64,000 nt of DNA from UBA4582 sp964228885 (GTDB lineage Bacteria; Pseudomonadota; Gammaproteobacteria; Pseudomonadales; Azotimanducaceae). Position 1 is the first letter of the stretch. Each line of letters starts with the position of its first letter. This document shows positions 53,680 to 61,732 of the stretch, piece by piece. The DNA is taken from contig CAXRCG010000142.1 in the NCBI GenBank assembly GCA_964228885.1, positions 8,417 through 72,416 of the forward strand, written 5' to 3'. A program made the position numbers and the translations under genes. The notes beneath the pieces are model-generated. The model ran no database searches. It was not told where the DNA came from and was given only the letters and a program-made list of their open reading frames with translations.

Positions 53680-53912
53680 AATTTTTGCCGTTTAAATCTG
53701 TTGTTATAGCAATAGCTAGCTACTGCCCCTAAATAATCAGGATGTGATTATTCACGAATACGCCGGTGCAAACAATTGTTACCTTTTGCGTGTTGCGTGC
53801 GACTCGCATTTAAACATATCGTGACTTGCGGAACAGGCGTTTAGTACAACCGGTGATGCACTCGCATCAACAGCAGCAATAACCGCTGTTGGTCTTCGCT
53901 ACGAGAGAGGAA

Positions 53913-54515
53913 TCAGCGATAAAAGCGCCTGTCGTATTCATTATTGATCAAGGTAATGCATTGGGACGCATGCAGCATTCTCGGCCCGAGGGATATTTTA
54001 TTTACCCCTTGCCTAAGCATGGATTTAAATGTCTTCTTCGGCATAGGAATATGATCAGAGAGTACAAAAGTAGCATCTAACGGCAGATCGATATACCTCA
54101 GGTCTTCACCTTTTTTATCCAGAACGTACACAGAACCTTGCGCGGCTTCACGCTTTACCAGGTGCTCAAAGCTTATCGTCTCAGCAATCACCCCGTTTGA
54201 GGCCACCATAGACGATTCTTTCGCCATGCCGGTCGCCTCTCGCAAAGCTGCCGCCACAAAAAGCAACAACGACTTTTCATCATGACCTCCAATCGTGCCC
54301 AGCACCTCCCCATCAAGCACTAGCCTGCGCGAATAATCTCGAGTTTCCTCAAAAACCAGCGAAAGTTTCACGTCTGCTCTATGTGCTTTTGATAAAAACA
54401 GCGCATTTACCATAATATGAGGTAGGTACTCAGTATGCGCCCCTAAACCAATGCCTTTTAGGAACCGATCCGGATCGGTGCTTGTCTTCCGGCATCGGAC
54501 AACAAACTCAAGCAT
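53913..54515 (-). CDS. TrmY-like SPOUT methyltransferase (COG1901/DUF358)
   Basis: A 200-residue SPOUT-class protein. It has LEFVVRCRKTSTDPD at the N-terminus and VNALFLSKAHRADVKLSLVF. The trefoil-knot end carries FVLSDHIPMPKKTFKSML, INKISLGPRM-type residues, HASQCITLINNEYDRR. The pattern matches COG1901. Archaeal members methylate N1 of pseudouridine 54 in tRNA. Bacterial members are restricted to some Gammaproteobacteria, where the target is unclear because bacterial tRNA normally carries ribothymidine at 54. It is upstream of and on the same strand as npdG, 230 bases apart. Confidence 0.88.
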   Translation of the reverse strand: MLEFVVRCRKTSTDPDRFLKGIGLGAHTEYLPHIMVNALFLSKAHRADVKLSLVFEETRDYSRRLVLDGEVLGTIGGHDEKSLLLFVAAALREATGMAKESSMVASNGVIAETISFEHLVKREAAQGSVYVLDKKGEDLRYIDLPLDATFVLSDHIPMPKKTFKSMLRQGVNKISLGPRMLHASQCITLINNEYDRRFYR

Positions 54516-54712
54516 AACGATGACCCTGCACTTCGACGCTCATAAAAAGTCCTGTTTGACAAAATGACCCGCAAATATTCAGGGTAATCACACCATCATG
54601 ACCCTTGACTATCAACCTTCCGCAGCATGACTCGCTCTTTTTGCTAAACTATTCAACAAATCGACGCATTATAGTGTGCACTCACTAACAAAAGTGGGCC
54701 TGAATTACGAGT

Positions 54713-54733
54713 TTTCCACATTTTCTGTGGATA
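54713..54733. promoter_or_regulatory. Inverted pair of DnaA-box-like sites
   Basis: TTTTCCACA (54713-54721) and TGTGGATAA (54725-54733) face each other with a 3-base spacer. The second is the perfect complement of the consensus TTATCCACA; the first differs at one base. No dnaA, dnaN, gidA or rpmH is in the window, so this is not called as an origin. It may be a DnaA-regulated promoter or titration site. Confidence 0.45.
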
Positions 54734-55234
54734 AGTCTGGTGATAAGTCCTCTCAATGTGCGGGACATCCATAAAAACTGGCTGTTTTGGCAGTCTGGTT
54801 ATTTTTTGAACACATGTTCTGTAAGCCCTATGAATCAACGCTTTACAGACATGGGACCTAAAAAACCAATAGATACAACTTGCATTCGGCTAAAAACAGG
54901 CGTAGGCGCGAAATTGTTAGTAACTTGGGATAAAAAGCACGATTTACGCTATAAATCAGGTGAAAACAGCACAATTAGTGTCGAAATATCGACATCTGAC
55001 CCTCATCAGTGCTGTCAAAAACACTATTCTGTAAGGATATTCTTCATTTCAACGCAAATGAGTGGCAACTTGGCTGTTCTTCAATAGTCAAACGCTCAAA
55101 CCACTCCTTCATCAAACTGTTGTATCGAGCTGAATGGGAAAAAACTAACGGTTAGACTCAACTTTGAACTGACCCCCGCCGTAACCATCCGATGGTTTCA
55201 ACGTCTGACACCAAAATCTAAGGAAAAAACACAC

Positions 55235-55369
55235 ATGCATAAAAGGGTTAATAAAACAGAACCCCACCGGATGGGATCCACGGATTCTTATCTAGATTTC
55301 TCTCGGCTTCGTCAACAGACACACCAGGGCAGCTTACCCCGTCTGGAAACAAAAGTTGCAGCCCAGTAA
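55235..55369 (+). CDS. Possible 44-residue small protein
   Basis: An ATG-started frame with AAGGA about 10 bases upstream. It encodes a polar, basic peptide (starts MHKRVNKTEPHRMG, ends RLETKVAAQ) without TM segments. No family recognised. It lies alone in an otherwise empty region, so it may be a chance frame; recorded because it has a ribosome site and a clean stop. Confidence 0.25.
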   Translation: MHKRVNKTEPHRMGSTDSYLDFSRLRQQTHQGSLPRLETKVAAQ

Positions 55370-55709
55370 TTTACTTGGCTGTGAATTCTGATCGAAACCC
55401 ATTTCAACCAGTGGGATTATACGGTTCGCTAACGGCGCACGGCGCTCGAGAGCGTGCCAGAGTACTCAAGGTAATTGGGATTTGATCCGAAAAAACCGAT
55501 GGGCTTTCTGCCGCCGGAGAAGCGGTGCCACATACAACCGGTATCTTCCGTAACAACTCGACAGACTCGCAGCCTACCATCTGAAATTGATTTTTTATCA
55601 CCGCATGACTTCGAGCTAACATACTTTGTGAAGATTAATTTACAATCTGGTGGTTCCAGAAAGCGGCATTTGTTAATTTGCATATATGATTCAATCATAT
55701 AGGTGTTCC

Positions 55710-57515
55710 ATGGGAAAGGTTGGTAACTTCTTCGGAGATTTGAAAATATTACTAAGCGCGGCCCGGCTGAAATCGCCACCTGATGAAAGTCTTGACTGCA
55801 TGGCTAAACTCGTCGAGGTGCAAGCAACAATTCGTCCCGCTTCACCAGCACTCATTTGTGAAGGCGAACAGATATCCTGGAAAGCGCTAAACGATCAGGC
55901 TAATGTGATCGCAAACAATCTAGTCAGCCGAGGAATCAAGCCGGGTGAATGCGTCAGCCTGTTTATGCAAAACCGGATCGCCTTTGTTGTCTGCTTGTTG
56001 GGCATTAACAAATCCGGCGCCACCGCAGGCCTAATCAACACAAATTTAACGAAACAACCATTGACACATTGCATCAATCTCATCCAATCCCAGAAATGTA
56101 TTTTTGGTTCGGAGTTGACGGAAAGCCTCAAAGATGTAAAAAACCAGCTAGACATGAATGACGGTGAAGACTTTCTGATGGTAGCTGATGGTGAAAATGT
56201 ACAGCTACCCAATTGGGCCGTCGACCTAGACCCTAGAGACGAGTCAGGCGACAAAAAAAACCTACCGGTTACAGCTGATATAAAAACTGGCTCTACCGCA
56301 TTTTATATATTCACATCGGGCACCACTGGTTTACCTAAGGCAGCTATTGTTTCAAACAAAAGAGCTATATCTGGATCACAGATGTCAGGCGTTAGCTTGT
56401 TGCGGATCAACCACAACGATCGAATGTACAATTGCTTACCTCTATACCATGGCACGGGTCTTATCATGGGATTGCTGGCAGCATTTCACGTCGGCGCATC
56501 TACCGTGATTCGTAGGCGACTTTCTATTAGTACTTTCTGGGAAGACATTCGGAAAAACAATTGCACTAGTTTTATATACATTGGCGAACTCATTCGCTAC
56601 TTGATGAGCAGGCCTGAGCAAGTAAACGATGCTGACAACCCGATCAGAACAATCGTTGGTAATGGGCTTCGACCGGACATATGGAATCAGTTCAAAGCTA
56701 GATTCGACATAGATCGCATCGGCGAGTTTTACGCTGCAAGTGAAGGCAACGGAGGATTTGGCAACATACTTAACAAACCCTGCACAGTTGGCATGGGTGT
56801 CGCGCCGGTGAAGCTTGTCTCATATGATGTAGCGCAAGACGAAATCATTCGAGATGGAAACGATTGCTGCATAGAAGTAAGAGACGGGGAGACTGGCCTG
56901 CTACTGATTGAAATTACAAAAACAACCAAGTTTGAGGGCTACACAAGTGAAGAGGCGACCGAAATGAAGCTTGTTCGCGATGTTGTGAAGCCCGGCAATC
57001 TTTATTTTAACAGTGGAGATTTGATGAAAACCGTAGAAGTCGGTTTTTCATTTGGACAGAAACATTATCAGTTTGTTGACCGGATTGGAGACACATTTCG
57101 CTGGAAGAGTGAAAACGTTTCAACAAATGAGCTTGCTGAAATTATCAATCAACACTCGGATGTAGTGTTCACCAATGCTTATGGCGTACAAATACCAGGT
57201 ACAGACGGCCGCGCAGGGATGGCAGCCATTGTTTTTCGAGACGGTATTTCTATGGCTAACGCTGATTTACAATCACTGAGTGATCACATCAATGATGGCC
57301 TGCCCAGTTATGCGCGACCAATATTCATCAGAATACTTTCTGAACTACCAACAACTTCGACGCACAAATTGCAAAAGAACAGCCTAAGGGAGGAAGCATT
57401 TCACCTCGACAAGCTTGATGACTATGTGCTGGTAAAGAAGCCCAGCGAGAGTTGCTATGTGCGTCTTGATAGCGATTTCTACGACAAGATCATCCAGCGC
57501 GCAGTGGCTTTTTAG
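55710..57515 (+). CDS. Long-chain/very-long-chain acyl-CoA synthetase, FATP (FadD6-like) family
   Basis: A 601-residue ANL enzyme of the fatty acid transport protein branch. P-loop FTSGTTGLPKAAIVS (about 201) has Ala instead of Gly after PK, a FATP trait. YAASEGNGG (about 341), FNSGDLMKT (about 433), FVDRIGDTFRWKSENVSTNE, and a TSTHKLQK tail match FadD6/FATP proteins. It activates long-chain fatty acids and may couple to uptake. The ATG at 55710 has AGGTG just upstream; an in-frame start at 55686 adds 8 residues without family support. Confidence 0.91.
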   Translation: MGKVGNFFGDLKILLSAARLKSPPDESLDCMAKLVEVQATIRPASPALICEGEQISWKALNDQANVIANNLVSRGIKPGECVSLFMQNRIAFVVCLLGINKSGATAGLINTNLTKQPLTHCINLIQSQKCIFGSELTESLKDVKNQLDMNDGEDFLMVADGENVQLPNWAVDLDPRDESGDKKNLPVTADIKTGSTAFYIFTSGTTGLPKAAIVSNKRAISGSQMSGVSLLRINHNDRMYNCLPLYHGTGLIMGLLAAFHVGASTVIRRRLSISTFWEDIRKNNCTSFIYIGELIRYLMSRPEQVNDADNPIRTIVGNGLRPDIWNQFKARFDIDRIGEFYAASEGNGGFGNILNKPCTVGMGVAPVKLVSYDVAQDEIIRDGNDCCIEVRDGETGLLLIEITKTTKFEGYTSEEATEMKLVRDVVKPGNLYFNSGDLMKTVEVGFSFGQKHYQFVDRIGDTFRWKSENVSTNELAEIINQHSDVVFTNAYGVQIPGTDGRAGMAAIVFRDGISMANADLQSLSDHINDGLPSYARPIFIRILSELPTTSTHKLQKNSLREEAFHLDKLDDYVLVKKPSESCYVRLDSDFYDKIIQRAVAF

Positions 57516-57599
57516 TATCATCAAATTAAACCCACTACAATGACTTAAACACATTCACTCGAAACCCCTGAGCATTTCAACGAGAAATTCGGAGACTAC

Positions 57600-58283
57600 A
57601 TGATAGACCTCTATACTACAGGTACACCCAATGGACATAAGGCTTCAGTAACTCTTGAGGAACTCGATATACCCTACGATGTCCATCCGATCAACTTGAG
57701 CAAGGGAGATCAGAAAACACCAGAATTCCTAGCAATGAACCCAAATGGAAGGATTCCGGTCATTGTTGACCGCAACAACAACAATTTTGTTGTTTTCGAA
57801 ACCGGTGCAATCATGATTTATCTAGCCGAACTCACGGGAAAACTTTTACCAACAGATCAAAAAGGGCGCTCTCGCGTGATTCAGTGGCTAATGTTTCAAA
57901 TGGGCGGTATCGGCCCCATGATGGGACAAGCTAATGTGTTCTACCGCTATTTTCCTGAAAAAATCCAACCAGCGATCGAGCGATATCAAAATGAATCCAG
58001 AAGACTACTCGAGGTGCTCGATACTGCTCTGATAGACAAGGAATGGCTAGCAGATGACTATTCTATTGCGGACATCGCCAACTGGTGCTGGGTAAGAACC
58101 TATCGTTGGTCCGGCGTATCTCGTGAAGGGCTAGAAAATCTTGACCGATGGCTGGATCAAATGAAAGCGCGCCCCGCCTGCCAAAAAGGCATACGAGTGC
58201 CCGAACCACCACCAAAAAAAATACTTGAAGGTGATGAAGAGAAGAACTTCGTTAAAGGCGCACAATCAATCCTGCAAACCTAA
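57600..58283 (+). CDS. Glutathione S-transferase (YfcG/Ure2-like)
   Basis: A 227-residue GST. N-terminal thioredoxin-like domain LYTTGTPNGHKASVTLEELD with the Thr/Asn-containing active-site loop of nu/YfcG-type GSTs, NPNGRIPVIVDR with the cis-Pro, and ETGAIMIYLAELTG. The helical domain (about 95-200) ends in VRTYRWSGV. Such enzymes reduce disulfides or conjugate glutathione. SD GGAG precedes the ATG. It converges on an LLM gene, 9 bases away. Confidence 0.92.
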   Translation: MIDLYTTGTPNGHKASVTLEELDIPYDVHPINLSKGDQKTPEFLAMNPNGRIPVIVDRNNNNFVVFETGAIMIYLAELTGKLLPTDQKGRSRVIQWLMFQMGGIGPMMGQANVFYRYFPEKIQPAIERYQNESRRLLEVLDTALIDKEWLADDYSIADIANWCWVRTYRWSGVSREGLENLDRWLDQMKARPACQKGIRVPEPPPKKILEGDEEKNFVKGAQSILQT

Positions 58284-58292
58284 TGACGAACG

Positions 58293-59195
58293 CTAGAAAA
58301 TAGCCAGCATCTCTTCAAATGCCTTCATTTGGCCCCCATTAGCAGAAGACGGTACTAGAATTGGCGTTCTAACGCCGGTATCAAACCAGGCTTCGACACC
58401 TTCTCTAACCGCTGAAGCTGAACCAAACAAAGTGGTATCGGCCAACCATTTATCACTGAGAAGTCCCGGAACCTTATTGAATTCTCTAGCTTCAACAGCC
58501 CGCTCGATCGCGGTCATTTCTTCTTCGTATCCCGCTTCTTTCCAATAGTTTCGATAGTTAGGCAGCATGGCATAAGAAGTAAGGGTCTTTCTGTTGACGG
58601 CCTTAGCAGCCTCAACATCATCATTGATACAAGTTGGAATCATATCGCCTATAAAGAAGTCCTCGTTGTCACGGACAGCAGGACTCAGAGTCGCAAGTGA
58701 CTCTTTCATATGTGATCTTGCGCCATTCGCAAACACCATGCCATCTGCGATTTCCTCCGACAATGCAATCATTTTCTTTCTCAAGGTCGCCAATACAATC
58801 GGAGGAAGCTCACCGGCGCGAGGCACAGCACGAAGTTCCTCAACAAAATTCCGAGTATCGGTTAGGGGTTTGCCAGCGGAAATGCCTCTTGATTTAAGTG
58901 CCGGCGCATGACTAACGCCAATGCCGAATCTGAACCTGCCATCCGAGACCTCGTGAATGAATGATGCAGTTTGCGCAAAGTCAGTCACCTGACGAAAATA
59001 GATCGGCATAATTGTTGTACCGAAGGTGATTTCATTGGTTGCCAGCGCCAAGGCCTCACATAACGCCATGGAATCTCCAAGACTGGGACCATAGATACCA
59101 CTGAACCCGCGCTTTTCAATTTCTTGTGCAAGTTCTATGGTCGCCTTTCTACGTCCTGGTACAGCCGCGAGGCTTATTGCTGGCATCTGAGTCAT
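58293..59195 (-). CDS. LLM-class oxidoreductase, probable F420-dependent (third copy)
   Basis: A 300-residue luciferase-like protein. KATIELAQEIEKRGFSGIYG, ITFGTTIMPIYFRQ, and GIGVSHAPALKSRG with ADGMVFANGA fit F420-using LLM proteins. The ATG at 59195 is chosen (CAGGACC upstream); the frame to 59258 overlaps the next promoter. It is separated from the F420 operon by about 5 kb and by an acyl-CoA synthetase and GST. It is divergent from the DsbA-like gene. Confidence 0.88.
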   Translation of the reverse strand: MTQMPAISLAAVPGRRKATIELAQEIEKRGFSGIYGPSLGDSMALCEALALATNEITFGTTIMPIYFRQVTDFAQTASFIHEVSDGRFRFGIGVSHAPALKSRGISAGKPLTDTRNFVEELRAVPRAGELPPIVLATLRKKMIALSEEIADGMVFANGARSHMKESLATLSPAVRDNEDFFIGDMIPTCINDDVEAAKAVNRKTLTSYAMLPNYRNYWKEAGYEEEMTAIERAVEAREFNKVPGLLSDKWLADTTLFGSASAVREGVEAWFDTGVRTPILVPSSANGGQMKAFEEMLAIF

Positions 59196-59310
59196 CACAG
59201 TGGTCCTGTTTATTATTCGAGAATGATCATGGTACACAATTGTCCAAAGAGTCACCAAATTGTTAAGCTTTAATTATGAGCACCGATCACTAGAACTAGA
59301 GATTTACTAT

Positions 59311-60006
59311 ATGGCGAGCAAAAAAAGTAATTTTTTACAACAACAAAAGATAGCCCTCGGAATCATTGGCGTTATTGCCGTCACAATCGTGGTCTATTTC
59401 AGCACGATGGTAGTGACCGATGCTCCCAATGGCGAGTTTGCAGAGGGAAGGCATTATCAGACATTAGAAGAACCTGGCAAGGTGAGGGGGCGCAAAGATG
59501 AAGTGATTGAATTCTTTTCCTACGGGTGTGTACATTGTTTCAATTTTGATCCGGAAATCGAGAGTTGGGTTCAAACAAACGCGGACTCAGTAAAATTTAT
59601 ACGCACGCCGGTGCTCGGTAGTAATCTATGGCGCCTATATGGCCAGACTTATTTCACTATGCAAGAGTTAGGTATTCTTGAGGAAAACCATGTGAGGTTT
59701 TTCACAGACATTCATACTGTGCGACGAAACCTGTCCTCTTTGGATACCGTAGCCGCATGGTTTGAAGGCAAAGGAACAACTGAAGCAGCATTTCGAGCGG
59801 CTTTTAAATCCGAGAATGTAAGAAGAAGGCTGGCCAAAGCTGACGCTCTCAGTCGCTCTTACAAGATCTCCAGCGTACCAAGTGTCGTCGTGAACGCAAA
59901 ATACCTTATTGGCGTCAACAACGAGGTGGGCACGAAGCGCTTAATTGAAGTAACCGAGCACCTGCTTACCAAGCCGGAGCAAACCAAAGAAGAAGTGTCT
60001 GGCTAA
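59311..60006 (+). CDS. DsbA-like thiol:disulfide oxidoreductase, membrane-anchored
   Basis: A 231-residue protein. An N-terminal TM (about 14-34) without an obvious cleavage site is followed by a periplasmic DsbA-fold domain with CVHC at residues 73-76 and a cis-Pro loop ISSVPSVVVN. The CVHC dipeptide gives an oxidising DsbA-like character (E. coli DsbA has CPHC). It probably introduces disulfides in envelope proteins. The ATG at 59311 starts the conserved part. It is divergent from LLM gene 3, about 115 bases apart. Confidence 0.88.
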   Translation: MASKKSNFLQQQKIALGIIGVIAVTIVVYFSTMVVTDAPNGEFAEGRHYQTLEEPGKVRGRKDEVIEFFSYGCVHCFNFDPEIESWVQTNADSVKFIRTPVLGSNLWRLYGQTYFTMQELGILEENHVRFFTDIHTVRRNLSSLDTVAAWFEGKGTTEAAFRAAFKSENVRRRLAKADALSRSYKISSVPSVVVNAKYLIGVNNEVGTKRLIEVTEHLLTKPEQTKEEVSG

Positions 60007-60339
60007 CCTTTGACTATCGTTTAACTAACCTTGATGCAATCGGCAATGACGGATCTCCTCGCTATCATTGTCATTAGCAACAAAACAGAAATGAGCAGAA
60101 TGTTTGACGCCAAGCATGAGAGGCTGTTCAAATAAATACGAAGGCTGCCCTTGCCGGTTGAACCCACTAAGCAAGAATCTCGAGACTTTAGAGCCTCTCC
60201 TTTACAGCTACGACAAAACTAAAACTTGCTAAACAACAAAATTCGAAGTTATGGGACCGCGGCAATAGAACTTAAAAAATAATCGGTAACACGTAGCAAG
60301 GCAAGGTAAATACCGATGAAGCCCGTCACGTTCGACTTT
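60007..60339. other. Intergenic region between dsbA-like and acyl-CoA dehydrogenase genes
   Basis: No coding frame or repeat worth calling. Both flanking genes point into it, so it is the shared 3' region, but no clear U-tract hairpin was found. Confidence 0.4.
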
Positions 60340-61494
60340 TCACCTGCCGACGAGACTTCTTGAGATGAGTTCTTTCATGATCTCGGATGTACCGCCGTAG
60401 ATTCGTTGAATGCGAGCATCTAAATAGGCCCGTGAGATTGGATATTCTCGCATGTAGCCATAACCACCAAAGAGTTGAACACATTGGTCTGCTACCCGTC
60501 CCTGCATTTCACTGGCGGCAAGTTTTGACATGGAAGCTTCGACTGGTGTCAGATCCCCGCCAACATACCTTGCAACATATTTTTCTACCAAGGCTTTGTT
60601 AAGCTCGATTTCCGTCTTGATATCAGCCAAAACAAATTTCGTGTTCTGCAACTTCGCAATCGGCGCGCCAAAGGCCTGACGTTCCAGTGTATATTCAACG
60701 GTAATATCAAGCATGCCTTCCGCCGCGGCTACACAACCTACAGCAAGAATGAGCCTCTCTCTCGGTAATTCGTTCATCAAATTCGCAAAGCCGCTACCTT
60801 CACCGCCTAGGATATCTTTGGATGAAACCCTGACGTCTTGAAAAAAAATTTCTGAAGTATCGCCGGAGTGAAGCCCCATTTTTTCCAAATTACGCCCTTT
60901 TTGATAACCGTCGAGATGACAATCAACTGTAAACAGCGTGACTCCTTTTGCACCCTGCTTGGGATCTGTTTTAGCAGCGAGCACGATGAGGTCTGCATGC
61001 TGGCCATTTGTAATGAAGGTTTTCTGACCATTAATGACAAACTCATCGCCATCTTTTTCTGCTGAGGTCTTCATTCCCTGAAGATCACTGCCGGCCCCTG
61101 GTTCTGTCATACCTATCGCGCCAACGATTTCACCGCTTACCATACCCGGCAGCCACCGTTGCTTTTGCTCTTCACTACCCAGGTGCATAATGTAAGGAGC
61201 AACGATGTCAGAGTGAACAGAAATGCCAGAAGCTAGTGCACCGTAACCAGCTCTTGAAACCTCTTCAACGACAACACAGCTCAATTCAAACGAAGCATCA
61301 AAACCACCATACTCCGAAGACATGTCAACACAGAGAAAGCCATTCTCCCCTAATTTGTTCCACAGTTCCCGGGGCCAGATCTCATTTTTTTCCCAAGCCT
61401 CATAGTGGGGCTCAACCTCGGCCTCCAAAAATTTCTTAACACTTTCACGAAACAATGCCTTTTCTGACGCATCAAGCTGTACAGCTTCGTTCAT
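60340..61494 (-). CDS. Acyl-CoA dehydrogenase (LCAD/isovaleryl-type active site)
   Basis: A 384-residue flavoenzyme. It has the AIGMTEPGAGSDLQGM flavin/substrate motif (about 127-141), NGQKTFITNG, a helix with NELPRERLILAVG, and QLFGGYGYMREYPISR with DARIQRIYGGTSEIM. The usual MCAD catalytic Glu position is Gly (YGGT). The Glu246 in NELPRERL matches the helix-G catalytic base of long-chain and isovaleryl-CoA dehydrogenases. It catalyses the first beta-oxidation step with electron transfer to ETF. Confidence 0.94.
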   Translation of the reverse strand: MNEAVQLDASEKALFRESVKKFLEAEVEPHYEAWEKNEIWPRELWNKLGENGFLCVDMSSEYGGFDASFELSCVVVEEVSRAGYGALASGISVHSDIVAPYIMHLGSEEQKQRWLPGMVSGEIVGAIGMTEPGAGSDLQGMKTSAEKDGDEFVINGQKTFITNGQHADLIVLAAKTDPKQGAKGVTLFTVDCHLDGYQKGRNLEKMGLHSGDTSEIFFQDVRVSSKDILGGEGSGFANLMNELPRERLILAVGCVAAAEGMLDITVEYTLERQAFGAPIAKLQNTKFVLADIKTEIELNKALVEKYVARYVGGDLTPVEASMSKLAASEMQGRVADQCVQLFGGYGYMREYPISRAYLDARIQRIYGGTSEIMKELISRSLVGR

Positions 61495-61732
61495 TAAATT
61501 ACCCCTGAAGTTTTGTGGATATATATCGCTGTCACATTTTGGCGATAAAGAGCATGAATTCTAGTCGTTTATGGCTTAACTTTCGACACAAGCATTCGAA
61601 TGTTACCAGTGGAGACTTACATTCTTCTTACAATTATTCCAAGATTCTCAGCCCCAAATTGATTCCTTTCTTTTCCATTTTTTATTCTTTGGTTACACTC
61701 TAAGACTATTATTTTGATGTTGCACCCTGTTT

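Larger units (their letters stand above)
54516..55709. other. Gene-poor 1.2 kb region upstream of TrmY-like and FATP-like genes
   Basis: No long convincing gene. Contents: an inverted pair of DnaA-box-like sites (54713-54733), an uncertain 115-codon frame (54740-55087), a perfect 7-bp inverted repeat AACCATC-c-GATGGTT (near 55183-55198), a 45-codon frame with SD at 55235, and a 75-codon frame at 55475. The 55475 frame reads GFDPKKPMGFLPPEK, may be a relic, and matches nothing I know. The divergent promoters of the flanking genes should be here. Confidence 0.45.

Noticed and set aside
54640..54800. Replication origin (oriC) suggested by DnaA boxes and AT-richness
   Set aside because: Only two boxes, and none of the usual origin neighbours (dnaA, dnaN, rpmH, mnmG) is in the window.
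54740..55087. 115-codon + strand frame in the gene-poor region
   Set aside because: No SD, low-complexity AT-rich translation without domain features; starts inside the DnaA-box neighbourhood.
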